64,000 bases of DNA from Brachynemurus nebulosus (taxonomy: Eukaryota > Arthropoda > Insecta > Neuroptera > Myrmeleontidae). Below are positions 46,019-57,258 of the stretch, one piece after another. The notes below the pieces were generated by a model. It was not told where the DNA came from and made no database searches. It worked only from the letters and a program-made list of their open reading frames with translations. Location: contig JAPWDM010000005.1 in assembly GCA_035578155.1 (NCBI GenBank), positions 24,736,877 through 24,800,876 on the forward strand, in the 5' to 3' direction. Positions within the stretch are counted from its first letter, which is position 1; each line of letters opens with the position of its first letter. The position numbers and the translations under genes are program-made.

Positions 46019-46158
46019 TAGTATATTGTACAATAATTGGGAAAAGTGACTTATTTCTGACGATTATGAGTTTGTTGCGCAAGCCTGCAGGGCGAGTGCA
46101 ACAATTCGTATGAGTGAGAAATAAGCTTTCCCCACGCATTTTACACTATACTTTTTCT
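46019..46158. repeat. foldback repeat
   Basis: TATTGTACAATAATTGGGAAAAGTG... pairs with ...CTTTCCCCACGCATTTTACACTATA, and the inner blocks GTGACTTATTTCTGACGA and GTGAGAAATAAGC pair around a GC-rich loop (GCCTGCAGGGC). It resembles 7617-7742 in layout only. Confidence 0.55.
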
Positions 46159-46315
46159 ACGAGCACATTTCTTTCGTAAAATTTACATTAATATTTATTT
46201 AAATAAGTAGTAAAATTTTTTTAAATTTATAATATCAGTTGTAAGATGTTCAAATTTTTGCCAAAGCATACTTTGAAACTATGGAAACAATAATAAATAA
46301 TCAACATACATATTA

Positions 46316-46767
46316 CCATGTGAGTTTTTTGAGAGTTGCCATTTTTATTACAGCAAAATTTGTATGATAGAAATGGCACTGGAAAAGGTTCTTTTCTTGG
46401 ATGTAATGGAAATGTAACCAAGAAAAACACTGTTGGTTGAAGTAGCCTCAAGTATATATGCATATTTTTACCGCCTAACTGATAAATTAAAAAAAAAAAT
46501 AAAAAGTTAAACTTGGGGAAAAAATTTTTTTGCTTATTTATGTTGTTAATTAATGCATTAGATCCGTTTTATCGAAAAATTAATATATAGTCTTATTTAA
46601 AAATCTATAAGTTTGTATCATAGCTCGAAAACCATAAGAGCTATAAAGCTCCTTATTATAGCAATGAGTTACCCCCGTCGATATCTACAACTCTTATTTG
46701 AACAATTTTCGATTAAATCAACGGTTTGTCTGTAATAAAAATGGCAACTCTCAAAAGACTCACACAG
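46316..46767. mobile_element. MITE, GAGAGTTGCCATTTTTATTA family
   Basis: TGAGAGTTGCCATTTTTATT and its exact inverse AATAAAAATGGCAACTCTCA lie near the two ends, within termini CCATGTGAG and CTCACACAG flanked by TA. It is related to 2239-4189 and 18313-18722. Confidence 0.75.
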
Positions 46768-47674
46768 TATGTAAGTTTTTAGAATTATTTATACCGGGTA
46801 TCCCGTTCGGATGTATACATACGGTTTACATGTTAATTGATAACACTGAATTCTCATAAGGAAAAAGTTATGTCACAAGAGTGCTTTGAATAAACTAATA
46901 ATACCAATTTAATATTGTAACTACTGTTACCTATCGCTTTAACAACAATAGTACAGTAAAACAAAGAAATGAATGTCACAATTCATATTTTCACATAAAT
47001 ATTTGTGTCATTTTTTGTAAATTCAAAAGGCATCTTTTAATTTTTTTTTGGGTTTAAATACTAAAATAAAAACGCCGTGAGCAGCGGGGCCCCATCACGG
47101 TAGTCGAATTTTCCCCTTCATCTTCGGTATTGAATGTCTACAAGCGAAATGTGATTGAAAGTCTACAACCGAATTGTCATTTTGTTGGTTTCAAAACTGG
47201 TGATGAGTGTTCGGCTGATCGAGGCTTTAAAAAAAGGTTTTAAGTATTTAAGGGCTGTATCTCAGTAAATTTCAATTTTGTGACGAAAACAGGTAGCAGA
47301 AAAAAAACCAACACAGTTCGTACGAGGACATTCCTGCCCATGTTTATCCGCTAATTGCCTTTATGTTTTAGTTTTAAATATTAAAAAAGGACCTTAAATA
47401 GTAAACTGGAAGGCCTTTATAAAGATATTTTTTCTTTCCAAAAAAATCCAAAATTTCTATTTTATAAATACTAAAAATCCAAAATTCCTAATTTATAAAT
47501 AAACAGTGACTTTAATAACATTTTTAAATTACTTAATATGTATGTATTTCATTTGTCATAAAAGTAAGTTCACTTTTTTTTTAAATTATTTAAAATTACT
47601 ATTCGCCTACTTGTATTTAGAATAAACATAATGCTTTTAAAACACATTTAACAATAGCATTCAGTTCCGATGTA
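46768..47674. other. intergenic, nothing recognised
   Basis: No supported gene. The short stretch GAATGTCTACAAGCGAAATG and GAAAGTCTACAACCGAATTG near 47130-47175 is a local imperfect repeat. Confidence 0.35.
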
Positions 47675-48310
47675 AAAATGGGAGAAGTGGGGGAAAAAGT
47701 GATGTGGACTCCCTACAAGGTACTAGCTGGATACCAACTGAATACACGTACAAAATTTCAGCCCTCTAGGTTTCCTTATGGAGTCTCTAGACGTGTTAGA
47801 AAACAAGCAAAAAAATTAAGGAAATATTGGCGTAAAAATCGTGGGGGTAAGGGTTAAAAGTTGAAACCTCCAAAAAACAGTGTCTGGCTATTAGCTTAAC
47901 CTGTACACCAAATTTCAGCCCTCTAGGTTTATTTGGGGAGATTTTGACCCGAACGAAACTATTAAAAAACAAGAAAAATCATGTTCTTTTGGGTATAAAA
48001 ATGGTGGGAGTAGGGGTTAAAAGTCGAGACCCCCAAAGGCACCCCCTTGATACTAACTCAATCCGAATACAAAATTTCAGCCCTCTAGGTTTATTCGGGT
48101 GACCTGTGCGAGTGGTACAAACTTCGAAAACGTCGAAAATGCATGAAATTGTAGCTTAAAAATGAGGGGGGTGGGGGTAAAATATTAAAACCTCCAAAAA
48201 GCACAACCTAGGTACGAACTTTATCAACACACCAAATTTCAACCCTCTACGTTAATTCTGGGGGGCTGGGGGCCTGTTAGATCCAGCGAAAATCGTTTTT
48301 CCCCCCTCTA
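47675..48310. repeat. degenerate tandem array, period about 160 bp, four units
   Basis: CAAATTTCAGCCCTCTAGGT or close relatives recur with the CCTCTA core at 47761, 47918, 48080 and 48242 (spacing 157, 162, 162). In each unit this follows an AAAAATGGTGGGAGTAGGGG-like block and AAACCTCCAAAA. A weaker fifth unit may extend to about 48545 (CAAATTTCATCTCTTAACTG). Confidence 0.8.
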
Positions 48311-48570
48311 CTCCCACCATATCATCCTAGGAAGCTGAATTTTGGATATGTTGTAGATAATTGACCGAAACATTATTTAAAACCGGTTTGGAAAAGTTTT
48401 ATTGCTTTTCCGCCCCCCACCACCCCCTTAAAGGTCGGGTCCGAAAAAAAATTTGCCCAAAATTTGACCCCACTTTGATAGTATTGTTGTGCATCGGAAT
48501 AAGCCCCACTTACCAAATTTCATCTCTTAACTGCTATAGGGGGGCCCTACACATATTAAAAGGTTGCGGG

Positions 48571-48573
<3 letters not shown>

Positions 48574-48665
<92 letters not shown>
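48574..48665. repeat. (TA)n microsatellite, 92 bp
   Basis: Pure alternating A and T, directly after the degenerate tandem array. The Ile-Tyr ORF here is artefactual. Confidence 0.95.
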
Positions 48666-48669
<4 letters not shown>

Positions 48670-49119
48670 CATCTTTTTTTTTTTACATAATCGTGTTCTA
48701 CGGGTCCGAAAACGGATAGCGCCCCTGGTCTCGCCTCTCGCAGCTCTTATCGTATAGACTGTATAAGTCTAATTTTTCGGAGAAAATTCGACTAATAAAA
48801 ATACGGAAAGAATACTCTGTTGAAGAAATAGTGCAGATAATTTGGTGGAAAAAATTATTTTATAAAAGGAAATTTCAAAAAATATAAATATGTTTATCCA
48901 AAGCACTTTTGTAACACTACTTTTTCCTTATGGGAATCCAATATTATCAATTAATATGTAAATCGTATGTATACATCGGACCGGGACAGCCGGTATAGAT
49001 TATATATTAAATCAACGAAATATGAAGCTTACTTTTTTATTTTATTATAGTAAACCGTGGGATATTATTTCGCACGCTATTCCCGCACTCTGTGGGCAAT
49101 TATTAATTTATGCAAAATG

Positions 49120-49275
49120 TTACTTTTAATAGCAGGAGAGTAGAAAAATTTATTAGATTATGTTTTATAGCAAAAACGAAACTATTAACACCCAAATTAA
49201 TTTACTTCAATCAATCACACAAATTCGAATCACTTCCATAAAGTTTGGTTTTGGGAAAAAATAAATTTTTTAATT
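49120..49275 (+). repeat. partial unit of the roughly 300-bp family (distal half)
   Basis: TATAGCAAAAACGAAACTAT, ACACCCAAATTA, GAATCACTTCCATAAAGTTT and GGGAAAAAATAAATTTTTTA match the half of the unit that precedes TGACGTCA in other copies. The palindrome itself is absent. Confidence 0.5.
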
Positions 49276-49687
49276 TTGTTGAAAAATGGTTCCTGATAGA
49301 GTTGGGATATGCATCATCTTGGACTGAGATGGGGGAGGGGGGCGACTACAAATTTTCCTGATGTCCAAATACATGATTGGTCCAAATGTCCTGAAATACA
49401 TGATTGGTAAAATGTAGATGATGATTGACATTTTAAGAGGCTTGAAATATTTTTACGTTTTCTCACAACAGAAATAAAATTTATGGTCCTTCGTTCAAAA
49501 ATATTGTATGCCAAGTATATGATTATAAAACTTTTGCATTCAATCGCCCGGGCGGCTGAACCGGTCTAATTAGACCTGAATGTTTTTTAATAAATTTCTA
49601 GAAGGAAAATTCAACTATTACAGCCGCCGTCATGGTGAGACTTGCGTCTAGGAGTTTGACACAAATTTGTTTTAGGTTTTATATGTT

Positions 49688-49689
<2 letters not shown>

Positions 49690-49763
<74 letters not shown>
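49690..49763. repeat. (TA)n microsatellite
   Basis: Pure alternating T and A for about 70 bases. It generates a false Ile-Tyr ORF. Confidence 0.95.
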
Positions 49764-49765
<2 letters not shown>

Positions 49766-51961
49766 GGTCTGACATCAAACCAGTGCAACAAGTGAAGCAA
49801 AATTTGGTTTTCTTTCCCTTTTGGTCATTTTATATTAGAGTAACTATAGTAACTTGGGTTATACGCCTAATTTTGTTTCATTTGTTAATGACGTCTGAAA
49901 ATTTTTAGCTGATTTGATCTATATGTATGTAGGTATTTATCTGCCGTATTATAACTTTCCAAGTAAACATTATATCTTTATGAAATTTTGAAAAAAGATT
50001 GGAAGTTTCAAAGTTTTACATGAGTTCTTCATCTAGACACGACCAATGCGCAGAACATGGTTTTTTTGGTATTTTTTTGTCAAGAAAGATAAGTTTTCTG
50101 CTAAAATTTGCTAAAATTCAAATGTTTCCCAATTTTTTTACACCATCGGAAAGAGCGGAAGAGCATTGTTTTGAGTAAATTGGTTTTTGACAAAAATTAA
50201 GAAATAAATTTTGAGAAACAAAAATCAGAAATTTTTATTATATGATCGTAAAGAGTGGAAAAATTAGATGAGATAGCTTTTTGAATCATTATCCTACGTA
50301 AATTTGTTTTCGAGAACAAAGTAATATAATAAAATAAATCTCGTAATCCAGAGGGCAGACAGTCTTATAGTACTTACTAATAAAGTTTTGCTAATAAATA
50401 TGTAAATTGTCAAAATGGAAAATTCGCCATGTTACGCAGGGTGCTGCGACAGGAATATTTTTTTTTTAAATTAAAATAATACTGTAATAACATTAATACT
50501 TACAAAACGACCATTATCTTCAACTTAACACTTTGTTTTTTGGGGAAAAAGTCAAAAACAAATTCAAAAAATAGTTCAACAACGATATAGTTTATTGAAA
50601 AAAAAACTCAAATTTTAAATCACACTTAACGTCTTAAGTTTATTATCACACTAAAAACAGAAAATCCACTTCGAAAAAATTCTCAATTTTTTATTATTTC
50701 GTATAGCTCACTAATAGAGAAAATCTCAAATAATCAACAACAATCGAAATGTTAATGCAGCATCATAACAATCTGTTATTTCACGACGTAACCTAATCAT
50801 ATCTAAACTGTGTGTATATGGCGATCATAACGCCACTGCGTTACATAACGCACTGACGATATTCACGTTCGATTGTCGCTGCTGCCGTGGCAACCCTACT
50901 CTATGATGTATATTAAATTCACTAATAGCTCGCCGCTTGGCTTTTAGAGTTTAGTTTACGTTGCCCGTAAAACTAGGGCGGTCTTATCATCGTCGGCCGC
51001 TACACATGGAAATTTTGTGTCCGCGCCCATTTCACACATTCACTGGCACCGCCTATGTCTACACCAATCAAAATCTATTGGTGTGTACCACACCTTTCTG
51101 GAAGGTGATTCCGCGGGTGAGCATTATGTAAGGTACCCAACATGTGAAAATAATTATGAAATTAATAGGAAAAGTAATTAGTAGAATGAGATGAATGATT
51201 GGTGCGGTGTGTGGAAATGAAAAGGATAGTGATAATATGTATATATATTTTTGATCAGGTGTACAGTATTTATTGTTTAGTAGTTATTTTATCTATGATT
51301 GGTTTAAAATTTACAATACTGAAAGGCGGTTCTGGAAAATCTATTGTTTACTTTTTGTTTGAGTTCCGTTGAATTTTCGACGGACAGGTGAAAATTGACA
51401 TAATGAAAATGCAGAAAACGTTTATGCGATTAATTAAATGATGAATAATGATTGCGAACTTTTTTAATTTATTGGGTAAATTTCCCACAATTTTCTTGAT
51501 TAGTAACGTAAGTATTTTAGAAATTTTTGTTTCATAATTTTAATGAATAGTGACGTCAATTTTGATGTCTTAATTTGTTAGTTACGCGCACTTTGGGATG
51601 CCGTAAAAAATGTTTGCATATAGTAATTGTATGAAATACCTACTATAATAATGGTTTGAATAATTTCAAACATCATTCTTTAAAATTTAATTTGGGAGGG
51701 CTTATAAAATTTTTGTTTTTCATAGGAATTTGCTCAAAATTTGTGTGGTGCATCCTGAATAATATAGAATTAAAAATAAATCAATCATAATGTGATATAT
51801 AAAATAAAAAATACTTAAAACAACGCTTTTATCTCAACTCATGAAAATCCATTCACAATTACCCCGGCCAACCCTACTATATATCTTCCCATTTTTTCAT
51901 CGATGGGTGGAAATTTTTTATTAATACAGTAGAAAACAGAGATGCACAATAGAATATATTT
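49764..51961. other. intergenic; includes a less AT-rich block at 50760-51120
   Basis: The block at 50760-51120 has CG-containing motifs and lacks an ORF. It holds ACACCAATC and GATTGGTGT-like inverted CCAAT sequences at about 51060-51085. It could be a promoter or 5'UTR on either strand, but nothing decides this. TGACGTCA occurs at 51551-51558. Confidence 0.35.
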
Positions 51962-51965
51962 TTAA

Positions 51966-52593
51966 GGTACCATCACAGTGTGATCGGTCGAAAAATAGTC
52001 AATTTTCGCGATTTTTTTCGGATGGATAGGATGGGGGAATGGCGATGAATTTTTTTTTTACGATTAATACCACTATTTAACAATACAAAAATATTTTTTT
52101 TATTCATTTTTATTTATTCTTTATAATTATTATAATTTTTTGAAAAAAGTGTCTTTAAAAAAGGGAAATTGGTGCCTTCGATTGTGGTCACAGTTTTCAT
52201 TTGAAAAAAAATCAAATAGATTATCAATCTGTAGGTAAACCGCTATGTACCTATGGGAGCTTTTTTTTGAAATCTTCCTATTTTTTCACACGAAAAACTA
52301 TAAAAAATTTTGTACATTTTATTCAAACCGTCGCCATTTTTTTAAATTTAAAAAAAAAGCTCCCATAGGTACATAGCGGTTTACCTACAGATTGATAATC
52401 TATTTGATTTTTTTTTTTCAAATGAGAACTGCGGCCGCAATCTCCGTCCTTTTTTAAAGACACTTTTTTCAAAAGTTTATAATAATTATAAAAAATAAGT
52501 AAAAATGATTAAAAAAATATTTTTGTATTGTTAAATAGTGGCATTAATCGCGAAAATTGACTATTTTTCGGCCGATCACATTGTGGTGGCACC
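51966..52593. mobile_element. TTAA-flanked palindromic MITE, copy B (almost entirely foldback)
   Basis: GGTACCATCACAGTGTGATC and GATCACATTGTGGTGGCACC are the ends, flanked by TTAA. The arms pair across nearly the whole 628 bp; the inner block AGATTATCAATCTGTAGGTA is matched by TACCTACAGATTGATAATCT, and TACCTATGGGAGCTTTTTTT by its inverse. The loop is near 52290-52330. Confidence 0.8.
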
Positions 52594-53003
52594 TTAAGGG
52601 GTAACACCACTGTAGGAATCGAAAAAAAGTGTTTTTCTGACATTTATTTTTGGATGGAAGGAAATGTATTACGAAAATACTATACAAGGATGTTATAGGG
52701 CGTATATTGAAGTAAAAAAAAATATTATTGATAAATATTGCAAAATGGTAGCGCCGGAGTTATTTTCCCAAGGCATGTTGAATTTCCGTGACACGCAGTG
52801 TAGCTGGTGCAAATTTGAATCTGTAACAAAATAAAAAATATCCTCTTAATCTACATTGTTATAGTTAGTGAAACAAATAGCGGACTCTAGAAATATTGAT
52901 TTTGTGTGACTGGCACGTATCTATTTGAAGTTATTTTTATTCAATTTTTAGTGAATAAAAATGTTAACTTAATCGTAAGAATGCTGTTAGTATGTAAAAT
53001 GTA

Positions 53004-53933
53004 GGGTGAATGTGGGAGAGATGCCGCACATTTTGAAAACACTTGATAATTCCTAAAGTATGCATTTAATTGATTTGAAATTTGGTACACAATAAATGTA
53101 AACATTGTTCTTTAAAATTATTTATAAATAATTTTAAATTTTGAGTCATAAAGAATTCATAATTAACATTTTTGTAGAGCCTGCAAAGCGGCGTCTCTCC
53201 CACACCTATGGGAGAGATGCCGCATCAAAGAAAGTGAGACGCCACATAGTTCATGTTAAAAATTTTTCATTTTACACACATCTCCATACATGATGCATGC
53301 CATATGTAACCATTTTTGGCACTCTATACATCTTAACCAGTCAACTTTTTTTTTTCTGAGTACTTTTCAAAACATTCAATACACAGGCAATCATCACTAT
53401 TTTCGTTATCTTCACTAATATGAGAGCTCTTCCTGATCCATTAATGGATCTTTTATATTTACGTGGCATAATTTACAGTCAAAAAAAATTGCATAATTAT
53501 AAGGTATAAGTCTATGTTTTTAACATGTAATATGATGCGGCATCTATACCAACTTTAAATGCGGCATCTCTCCTTTTTGTTGGGATAGATGCCGCATGTT
53601 GCTATAGCAAGCATAGTGCGGAATTCTTACTTAAAATTTTACACAGTAGTTTTAAAATATACCTAAATTAGTAACAAAACCCATTTTCATTAAAACAATG
53701 AAAAATATATTCTTAAATTCTAATGAATTAAATGCTTGATAAAATATTATGTTAAAAAACTTACTTTTCAATTATAAAAAGTTGAATAATTACTAAACTG
53801 ATGGACTAATCATAAATGTTACCATATACAGCTTAAATAAGTAACTTATTTTAAACATATAATCCATTTATAGCGCTATCTATCAATCAACGGATGAACC
53901 ATGGCTACTGCGGCATCTCTCCCGCACTTACCC
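53004..53933 (-). mobile_element. internally deleted pogo-like element, copy B
   Basis: The ends GGGTGAATGTGGGAGAGATG and CATCTCTCCCGCACTTACCC are inverted and flanked by TA. It is the reverse complement of copy A at 40354-41274 with moderate divergence, including the two inner TGCCGCAT-type inverted motifs. It carries a better preserved zinc finger (53265-53469). Confidence 0.85.
53265..53469 (-). pseudogene. pogo transposase start joined to PHD-like zinc finger
   Basis: The ATG at 53469 gives MPRKYKRSINGSGRA, the family start. After a one-frame shift comes DDCLCIECFEKYSE and then WLRCIECQKWLHMAC, a complete Cys-x2-Cys, Cys-x2-Cys, His, Cys pattern of the PHD-like finger at the end of pogo/jerky transposases. 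The DNA-binding and DDE core are deleted. Confidence 0.75.
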
Positions 53934-54265
53934 TATATTTCTTTTTATTACTGCGAGTATTAAAGAAAAAATCATTGAAATTTATATTTGTTGGTAGCGG
54001 CCGTCATGCCATTGTACCCTTATGGTATATATCGAGTTTAATCAACGTTTAAATAATACAAAATATGACATCAAGAATGTTGTGGATAAATTAAATAAAT
54101 TCAATAATATACACTATTACACTATTACACTAGGTACAGATATCATTACACTTTCATGCAGAGTTACTTTTGATATAAAAATTTTCACTTCAAAAAATTT
54201 GAAGCTCTTTAGAAAATTTTTTAATGTTTATCTGAGCTTTTATAGTGTGCCTACATAATTTACTT

Positions 54266-54739
54266 ACAAGGAGATGCGCCCAGAGTGAAAATTTTAAATT
54301 TTGAGGAAACATCGCTGAAAAAATGTAGAAGGTAATGGCAATCAATAATAATGCAATATGATCTACCCTACTTTTTTTCACATTTTGAAAAAGCGCAAAA
54401 AACCCGTAGGTATTTCCTAATTTTTAGTGTTCTTTCTATTTATGATGGTAAAAATTTGGCACATTGAATCACTCAGGCTGCACAAAAAATCTATTCCCAA
54501 TTTAACCGTCCAACCCTTCTTATGACTCCGATCCTAGTTTAATTTATACAGGTGAATAGATCTTTCAAAGAGTAGTACTTTGTCAATTTAAAGTTTTCCT
54601 CTATCTCTTATAATTTTCGAAATATCGTAATAAATACAATTTGAAGCTCCAACTTTAGGGGTTGGTTTCACTCCGTAAAAGTGGAAGATGGTCGATAAAA
54701 AAAAATACGGGTATCTTTTCACTCTGGGTGCATCTTCTT
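54266..54739. mobile_element. TIR element (AAGGAGATGCGCCCAGAGTG)
   Basis: CAAGGAGATGCGCCCAGAGT near the left matches the inverse of ACTCTGGGTGCATCTTCTTG at the right, with a few mismatches. AGTGAAAA and TTTTCACT extend the arms. The flanking dinucleotides are TA and TT, so the target site is not certain. Confidence 0.6.
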
Positions 54740-55232
54740 GTTAAAATCTGACTGTAATTTGTTGCTTATTTGCCACAAGAGTATTTTGAGGTATTTGATT
54801 TAAGAACACCTCAGCGATTTAAATGGTACTGAACTCAACAGTGAGTACTCTAGCTGTTTATTTATGTGACTATACGAATATTCAGGAGTAGATATAGGCA
54901 GGCGACAAGAATATTATAATATGCGGGTTTTCGTATACACAATGTGTTATGTGTATTAGTATTTAGTATTATAAATATACTGGAAGTATAGACGGCGACT
55001 ACCGCGACTACTATTTCTTCATACGTAGCTCTATTATTAAACAACGTGTTGCATTTCCTATTGTGTAAATATCTATCAAAAACTAAATGGGACGGTGTTA
55101 TAGAGAAAGCAACGACAACTGCAAATGACTCATTCTCATAAATTTATCTTTTAGACACACTCGTAATATAGCTATCTCTCACAAGATCTACTATCTAATA
55201 TATTGAAAAAGGATAGTAGAAATTATAATATC
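54740..55232. other. intergenic, with one exact Gcm-type site
   Basis: No gene supported. ATGCGGGT at 54921-54928 is an exact match to the published Gcm recognition octamer. One such match is near what chance would give in 64 kb of this composition. Confidence 0.3.
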
Positions 55233-55430
55233 TCACAGCAAAAAGATTTGTGTTCTGCTGATGGTTAAAATTTTTGTGTTAAATAAGTAACACAACCCTG
55301 TGTTAATGTAACATTTCATGTTTGTGTTAAATGAAAATATTAACACAAATTTCGATTTAACAGAATAAAAATGTTAACCTATTTTGAACAACAAAGAGGT
55401 AACACAATCTTTGTGTAAAGCAAAAGAATG
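55233..55430. repeat. partial copy of the CACAGTG TIR element
   Basis: CACAGCAAAAAGATTTGTGT, then GGTTAAAATTTTTGTGTTAA and ACAACCCTGTGTTAATGTAA, repeat the left part of the element at 37760. It ends near CACAATCTTTGTGTAAA. The right half is absent. Confidence 0.6.
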
Positions 55431-55739
55431 TTATAAGTACGTAAGTTACATTAGAATATACATCTACCAAAATATATATAATAAAAAAGATGAGAGTAGT
55501 TCTTATTATTAAACAAAACTGAAGAATTATAAGTTTTTTCAGTTATTGACGAATATAGTTTTATTAAACGTTTAAAGATGAAACAATTTTCTTATATTTT
55601 AAGGTTAATTTGTTACAGATTCAGTTACAATTCAGTTGAGATTGTATACACTGCTGATCCGATTGAGAGAAAGAAAAATTTATATGTATTGGTCACACAG
55701 ATATAAAAAAAAAAACATTAGGAATCAGTTGAGTAAACA

Positions 55740-56180
55740 AATCATTAAATATGTATACAGGGTGGAATTTTGATAACTCATACCTGTTGGTGAATTTCGA
55801 TAAAATTTTACGACGATTTAGAACAGAATTTGTTGGAAACAACATAATAGCTTAAAACATAGCTTTATTACTTTAAAATATTGTCTGTTTTTAATAATTT
55901 TTATTTTATTTTTACTCTAAATGAGTTAAAATTAAGTGTCTAGCTTTTTATAAATTTTTAATTTTTAATTTTTTAATAACATAATGTGATTCAATTCATT
56001 TTATCACTTTTTAAAAAGAAATTGTGAGTATTTTATTATTGTTCAAAAATGTATTTTCCTGTTTTTTAAAAAAATTTTTTATATTTTTAAGAATATGACC
56101 TGAAGAAGAGTTCTTCACTCGAAACGTACGTAGTCAAATAAAACAAACATTTTTTTAAATTTAATACGGTGATCATTTAT
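55740..56180 (+). repeat. possible non-LTR retroelement 3' tail
   Basis: TGACCTGAAGAAGAGTTCTT followed by CACTCGAAACGTACGTAGTC and AATAAAACAAAC resembles the GAAG...CGAAACG hairpin and tail common at the ends of insect non-LTR and Penelope-like elements. No reverse-transcriptase sequence was seen. Confidence 0.3.
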
Positions 56181-56447
56181 TCCAAAATTTCCTATTTTAA
56201 CATCCACAATTTTTATTCCGATTTTGTGTAACATCATCCACATATGCTTGAAATAGAAAAAGAAGACTAGACAGGAATAATAAAAGACATTAAAACAAAT
56301 CGAAAAAAATATAAACGCCTCACTTTAACGCAGACATAGACGACATAAACAGCAAACGGAAGAAAAATGAAAAACGAACTACGATGCGCTCGAACGGAAG
56401 AAAGGTAAACGCGTGCGCACATCACGCAGCTGTACCAAACAACTAAT

Positions 56448-56449
<2 letters not shown>

Positions 56450-56537
<88 letters not shown>
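56450..56537. repeat. (TA)n microsatellite
   Basis: About 43 TA units. It accounts for the Ile-Tyr ORF on the minus strand. Confidence 0.95.
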
Positions 56538-56539
<2 letters not shown>

Positions 56540-57070
56540 ATGGATAACTTTTAAAAATTATTATTAACAACTCTTTATTATAATAATTATATTATTTTTC
56601 TTTATTTTTTTTATTTAAATAAACAAGTTTTGTTGGCTACCTGCATTAAACTGTATTAAAGTGTAATGCACTTGCAGTTAAGTTGTCTCGTCGTACTCGT
56701 ATGACTATGTAACATAAATTCAAAGTGTACTAGTAACCTATTAAATTAGTTAAAACGGTTTAACTAAGGCGACATATTATATCGCCCAGAATCTTTTAAT
56801 CAAATTTATTTCTACTGTTTGTATCTCAATTCAGCTGAATTTATATTTCCGAAATGTTTTCTATGCTTAAAATACTATTTCCTTTGGATTATATTTAACA
56901 ATTTTTTTTTTTGCATTCTAATTTAAATAATATTTAAATTAATTAAAAAGCGTGTTAAACACGTGTATAATAGTTTTATTTTTTTTACGACTTACTTTTA
57001 TTAAGTATTTTGAACTGTTAACTTACTCAGTTCTCCCGGAAATTTGTTCAAAGATGGTAATTGTTGAAGG

Positions 57071-57250
57071 TAGAGGGGTAACTACAAATTTTGCGCCCTG
57101 GAGCAGATTTGATTAAAGCGTCCCTATCGCAAAAATTTTGTGTTTTTCTCTTTTCAACAAAAAAAAAAAAATTTACCTTGTTAGGCCCCTTTTTGGCGGT
57201 CGCCCTGGAGCGACTGCTCCACTTGCTCCATTTTTGTAGTTACGCCTCTG
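57071..57250. mobile_element. hAT MITE, 180 bp
   Basis: GAGGGGTAACTACAAA and TTTGTAGTTACGCCTC are inverted ends. The flanks GTTGAAGG (57063-57070) and ATTGAAGG (57251-57258) agree at 7 of 8. The interior contains CCCTGGAGC twice in opposite sense. Confidence 0.8.
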
Positions 57251-57258
57251 ATTGAAGG

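Noticed and set aside
47675..48310. tandem array considered as a CRISPR array
   Set aside because: The repeats are long, degenerate and contiguous without short unique spacers, and the genome is an insect's.
55740..56180. calling a retrotransposon gene
   Set aside because: Only a tail-like motif is present; no reverse transcriptase or endonuclease sequence was found in any frame nearby.
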